From positions 394,001 through 458,000 of the forward strand of contig JACCIC010000179.1 in NCBI GenBank assembly GCA_018907035.1: a stretch of DNA of 64,000 bases, in the 5' to 3' direction. Position 1 is the stretch's first letter. Each line of letters opens with the position of its first letter. Source of the DNA: Sycobia sp. Sy_11 (taxonomy: Eukaryota > Arthropoda > Insecta > Hymenoptera > Epichrysomallidae). The translations under genes and the position numbers were made by a program. The notes below the pieces were generated by a model that saw only the letters and a list, made by a program, of their open reading frames with translations, had not been told where the DNA came from and searched no databases. Below, piece by piece: positions 61,300 through 64,000 of the stretch.

Positions 61300-62580
61300 C
61301 TCCCTGTAGAAGTCGTTCCAAAACACCTGGAAATCATATTCTACCGTCCCAACACGAATCTTCCCATAGAAGTCGTTCCTACATATCTGGATGTCATTTT
61401 CTATCAACTAAATATAATACTCGCCGTAGAAATCATCCAGAGACACCTGGACATCGCATTCCATCATCCAAACACGAAACTCTCAGTAGAAGTTGTCCCG
61501 ATAGGAAAAGAAGCACCAGAGTCTTGTGACGCTATTTCTAATGAGACGAATAACTTGTCTACACCTGGGGCTACGAAAAGCCATGCATTATGAGCCGCCC
61601 TGGAAGGTGATATATCCACTGAAAGCACACAGGGTATTGCTATATCTGGAGCCGAAAGCGTCGGTGATGATTCAGCACGTACAGATTGACCGGAAGCTTT
61701 GACGAAGGTCGGTTTCAAGGATAACGTGGAAATTACCTTAGGTGTGCCATCAATGTCAGTTTTGAATGTCTGCTCGCTGATTTACTCGAGCACCTTATGT
61801 GGGCCTGTATACAGTGGCTGAAGTGTTTTCCTAATTGTATCAACTCATCTAAAAGCAAAAGTGCAGGAACGTAGATCGAGTTGAATAAAAGGGCGAGCTG
61901 ATATATGTTTGCTTCCAGATACCGCACGTAGGTTGAACATCGTCGTGCACAGTTGACTAACGAAGACTGGAGCATAACATTACGGACCAGTTGTCTAGAC
62001 AAAAAAGTTAACTAGAATATGAAGTGACGTGTTGAATATGAAGCATCTTCATAGGAGACGCCTGAAGATCCTCTTTAAATATAGTGCGAGAAGCAGAGTT
62101 CACAGAGCTAGCAGCCAAGATGAGCGCTGCACATGAGAGCCGCTTTGAGTGTGCGATGCTGTCGCTCAACCATTCTGTTGGATTCCGAATGGTAATGCAT
62201 AGTTAGTATGCAGTTTGTGCTAATAAAACCCATGAGTGACACGAAGAGCCTACGATGATCTCCGCCTGTTGATTATGTAGTGGGACTACAGCTGGCCATC
62301 GAGAGAATCTGTCGACCATAATGAGTCAGTAATGCAGGTCGGAAAGCCAAGTCATTTTAATAATATCCAAATGAATGTGAGTAAAACGAGCGTATAGCTC
62401 ATCAAAGCGTTCAAGTATTGCTCTATTCTGTCAATGTACTTTCGAACGGTGGCAAGGGATGCAATTCCGAGTCCATCGAGCAACGTCCTTACGTATATTC
62501 GGCCAGAAATATTTCTGCAATGCGAGTTGTATCGTAGTCCTCATAGACGGATAGTAAAGTCCACAGTGTAATAAAAAAAT
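61300..62580 (-). pseudogene. Ty3/gypsy-type integrase pseudogene
   Basis: The - strand reads, from right to left in the window: LQKYFWPNIRKDVARW and NCIPCHRSK (part of the HHCC zinc finger); FTHIHLDIIKM and MVDRFSRWPAVVPL (core domain start with its first Asp); ESNRMVERQHRTLKAALM (catalytic Glu region); then TLQPLYTGPHKVLE and TFKTDIDGTPKVISTLSLKP, the C-terminal domain. Stops, shifts and an apparent loss around the second Asp make it inactive. The tail runs into a 60-base tandem repeat. Confidence 0.78.
61308..61500 (-). repeat. Three tandem 60-base repeats in the tail of the gypsy relic
   Basis: Units at 61308-61367, 61368-61427 and 61428-61487 begin AGAAGTCGTTCC, AGAAGTCGTTCC and AGAAATCATCC, and a partial fourth begins at 61488. 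Because 60 is a multiple of three, the array is frame-neutral. Read on the - strand it gives a recurring 20-residue block with TTS-x-x-RFVLG, in continuation of the integrase tail. The + strand open frame at 61161-61529 crosses it too, but has no other support. Confidence 0.7.
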
Positions 62581-62849
62581 AAATATGTTTACATAAAATA
62601 AATATTTTTATGACAATCACTTTCTCGTTTTTAGAGTAATCATATGAATAATATAATATATCACAGATGCATATCGAGTAATGTGCCAATAAGCGTCACG
62701 ATTTTCATATCCTGTGCGGGTCGGCGAGAAAATAGATGAATGAAAATTAATCAATTAGAAGCGAAGATTCTAATTTTTGCTTAGTTTACTGAAATGATGC
62801 GGCTGTCTGAAGTCACATGTTCTGGTGGCTGTAAAAGGACTGCAGCCAT

Positions 62850-63000
62850 GATGCAAGTCTGTAGTTGTTCACCGTGAAGAGGCCGTCCTTTTATTGAGCG
62901 ACTGTAGAAAGGCCGTTTATGTGCTGTAGTTATAGAAAGACCGTCGTATGTGCTGTGACTGTAAAGAAGCCGTCCGTGTACTTTGCGATGGCTATCAAAA
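62850..63000. repeat. Imperfect tandem repeats of about 29 bases
   Basis: Successive units share GTGCTGTGACTGTA(G)AAAGGCCGTC with differences. About four units are visible. The array lies upstream, in - strand terms, of the gypsy integrase relic and may be part of that element. Confidence 0.55.
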
Positions 63001-64000
63001 ATGATGTACTCTCTGTTCAACATGAGGAAATTCTGCTGGTATAGCGCACGTTGTACGAGGATCCGTGCAATAGACGATGTCTTGAATTAGTATCTTAAAA
63101 AGTACTGCATCTTGAACAGCGTGCGTTTAAGCACGCATTTTCTTTCTTTTGAGTAAAATTGAGGTCACCACTTTGGAAATATGTATTGAGGAAAGGGTGG
63201 ACAAGATAGGATTACACCGTGAACTACCTTCTTTTATTGAATCAATAATTCCGTCATTAATATTAACACAACACTTTATTGCCTATACTACTATAATACC
63301 TAAATGGGGAGAGAGAAGCTCTCAAGTCTTTTGATAGCACGTCACAAACATTGCCTCTTTATTAATCAAATCGGAAGTCTTTTTCGTTGCTGATCAATTC
63401 ACCACCCGTCTTGGTGACTCGCTAGTAGCACCAAAATATGAGAACGGCGCATTGCCACAGTTGCACTACACAAGGTTGGCCACAACTCGGCTGTAGTTTG
63501 TTTCCGACTGTGCCGATGGTGTGGATCGTGCAGAGCCGCCGCATACATAATCTGACGTAATTCATACGCCTTTAATGGGGACTAAAACTTGCATAGCTTG
63601 GCATCTGGTGCGCTAGTCTCATACTCACATTGCACATAAAACTCGTGGAACTATCCTCCGCTTTTTCTTGTATTTACTTATTTAGATAATTATTAGTTCT
63701 AGATTAAATGTATAGTACATAAAAGTAAGTGTATTTTAATGAAATTTTTGCTTGAAACATTATTTTTAAAACTGCAGATTGTTCCATTTACTATGGTATT
63801 TATAGATTTTTGTTCATGACATTTTTCATGTAATCAATTTTTTTCTATACTATAATTTTTTATACCATTAGTACCTGGAAATACATACGTCTGATTATTT
63901 TCAGATTTTATATCAGATTTATTTTTCGAAAGTATACAATTTTTTCAGGTTCAAATAGCGAACAGATGAATAATCCATACGACTAAAAGAAGCAAGCCTT
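63001..64000. other. End of window, unidentified
   Basis: 63370-63640 is less AT-rich and may belong to the gypsy relic (LTR or 5' part), but no motif could be matched. Confidence 0.3.

Noticed and set aside
1..64000. CRISPR array, operon, phage or bacterial transfer
   Set aside because: No regularly spaced repeats, ribosome-binding sites or dense coding; the gene structure is spliceosomal throughout.

Overview
The window is eukaryotic nuclear DNA and almost certainly insect. It is AT-rich, has long spliceosomal introns, carries decayed mariner elements of several lineages, tRNA-derived SINEs, LINE and Ty3/gypsy remnants, a piggyBac-type MITE and many (TA)n, (GT)n and (CT)n microsatellites. 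The mix resembles a hymenopteran genome, perhaps an ant, but that is an inference from repeat content. No bacterial, viral or organellar features were seen.

The only well-supported host genes form one tandem array on the + strand: five paralogues of a secreted, cysteine-rich family that I do not recognise. Gene A has only its last exon in the window (913-1370). Genes B (19212-19920 + 20554-21002), C (28578-29292 + 34108-34547), D (44892-45615 + 46315-46790) and E (57312-58032 + 58673-59133) look intact. Each complete gene has a signal peptide of about 22-24 residues, a first coding exon of about 236-241 codons, a phase-1 GT-AG intron at the same place, and a last exon of about 150 codons. The predicted proteins are 385, 384, 399 and 393 aa. 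The mature chain appears to consist of seven units of about 50 residues, each made of several predicted beta strands, so a seven-bladed beta-propeller is my structural guess. A, D and E resemble one another more than they do B and C.

Each complete gene has a 3' splice acceptor 23-31 bases upstream of its ATG, so a non-coding leader exon must lie further upstream. Similar blocks of about 100-150 bases ending in a splice donor lie at about 9.87-10.01, 37.86-37.99 and 50.90-51.03 kb, with a weaker match at 24.76-24.83 kb. I read them as the promoter and leader exon of B, D, E and C respectively. Three of the four donors read GC rather than GT.

The space between and inside the genes is filled with repeats. 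Mariner remnants lie at 2.44-3.63, 3.83-5.14, 12.39-13.36, 25.81-27.04, 30.29-31.00, 42.0-42.5 and 47.28-48.24 kb. One SINE family has four copies (start of window, 13.65, 25.03 and 40.91 kb), two with perfect 12-bp target duplications, and other tRNA-like SINE heads lie near 23.1, 23.7 and 50.0 kb. LINE reverse-transcriptase remains are at 10.17-10.85 and about 54.4-55.5 kb. Ty3/gypsy pieces are at 36.55-37.10 kb (RT/RNase H, + strand) and 61.3-62.58 kb (integrase, - strand). Inverted-repeat elements lie at 8.98-9.59, 27.77-28.18, 43.30-44.23 and 52.19-53.27 kb.

The genes probably act as a diversified set of secreted proteins, each with its own promoter. Function, tissue and partners cannot be read from the DNA. 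A role in venom, saliva, the reproductive tract or haemolymph is possible but not shown.
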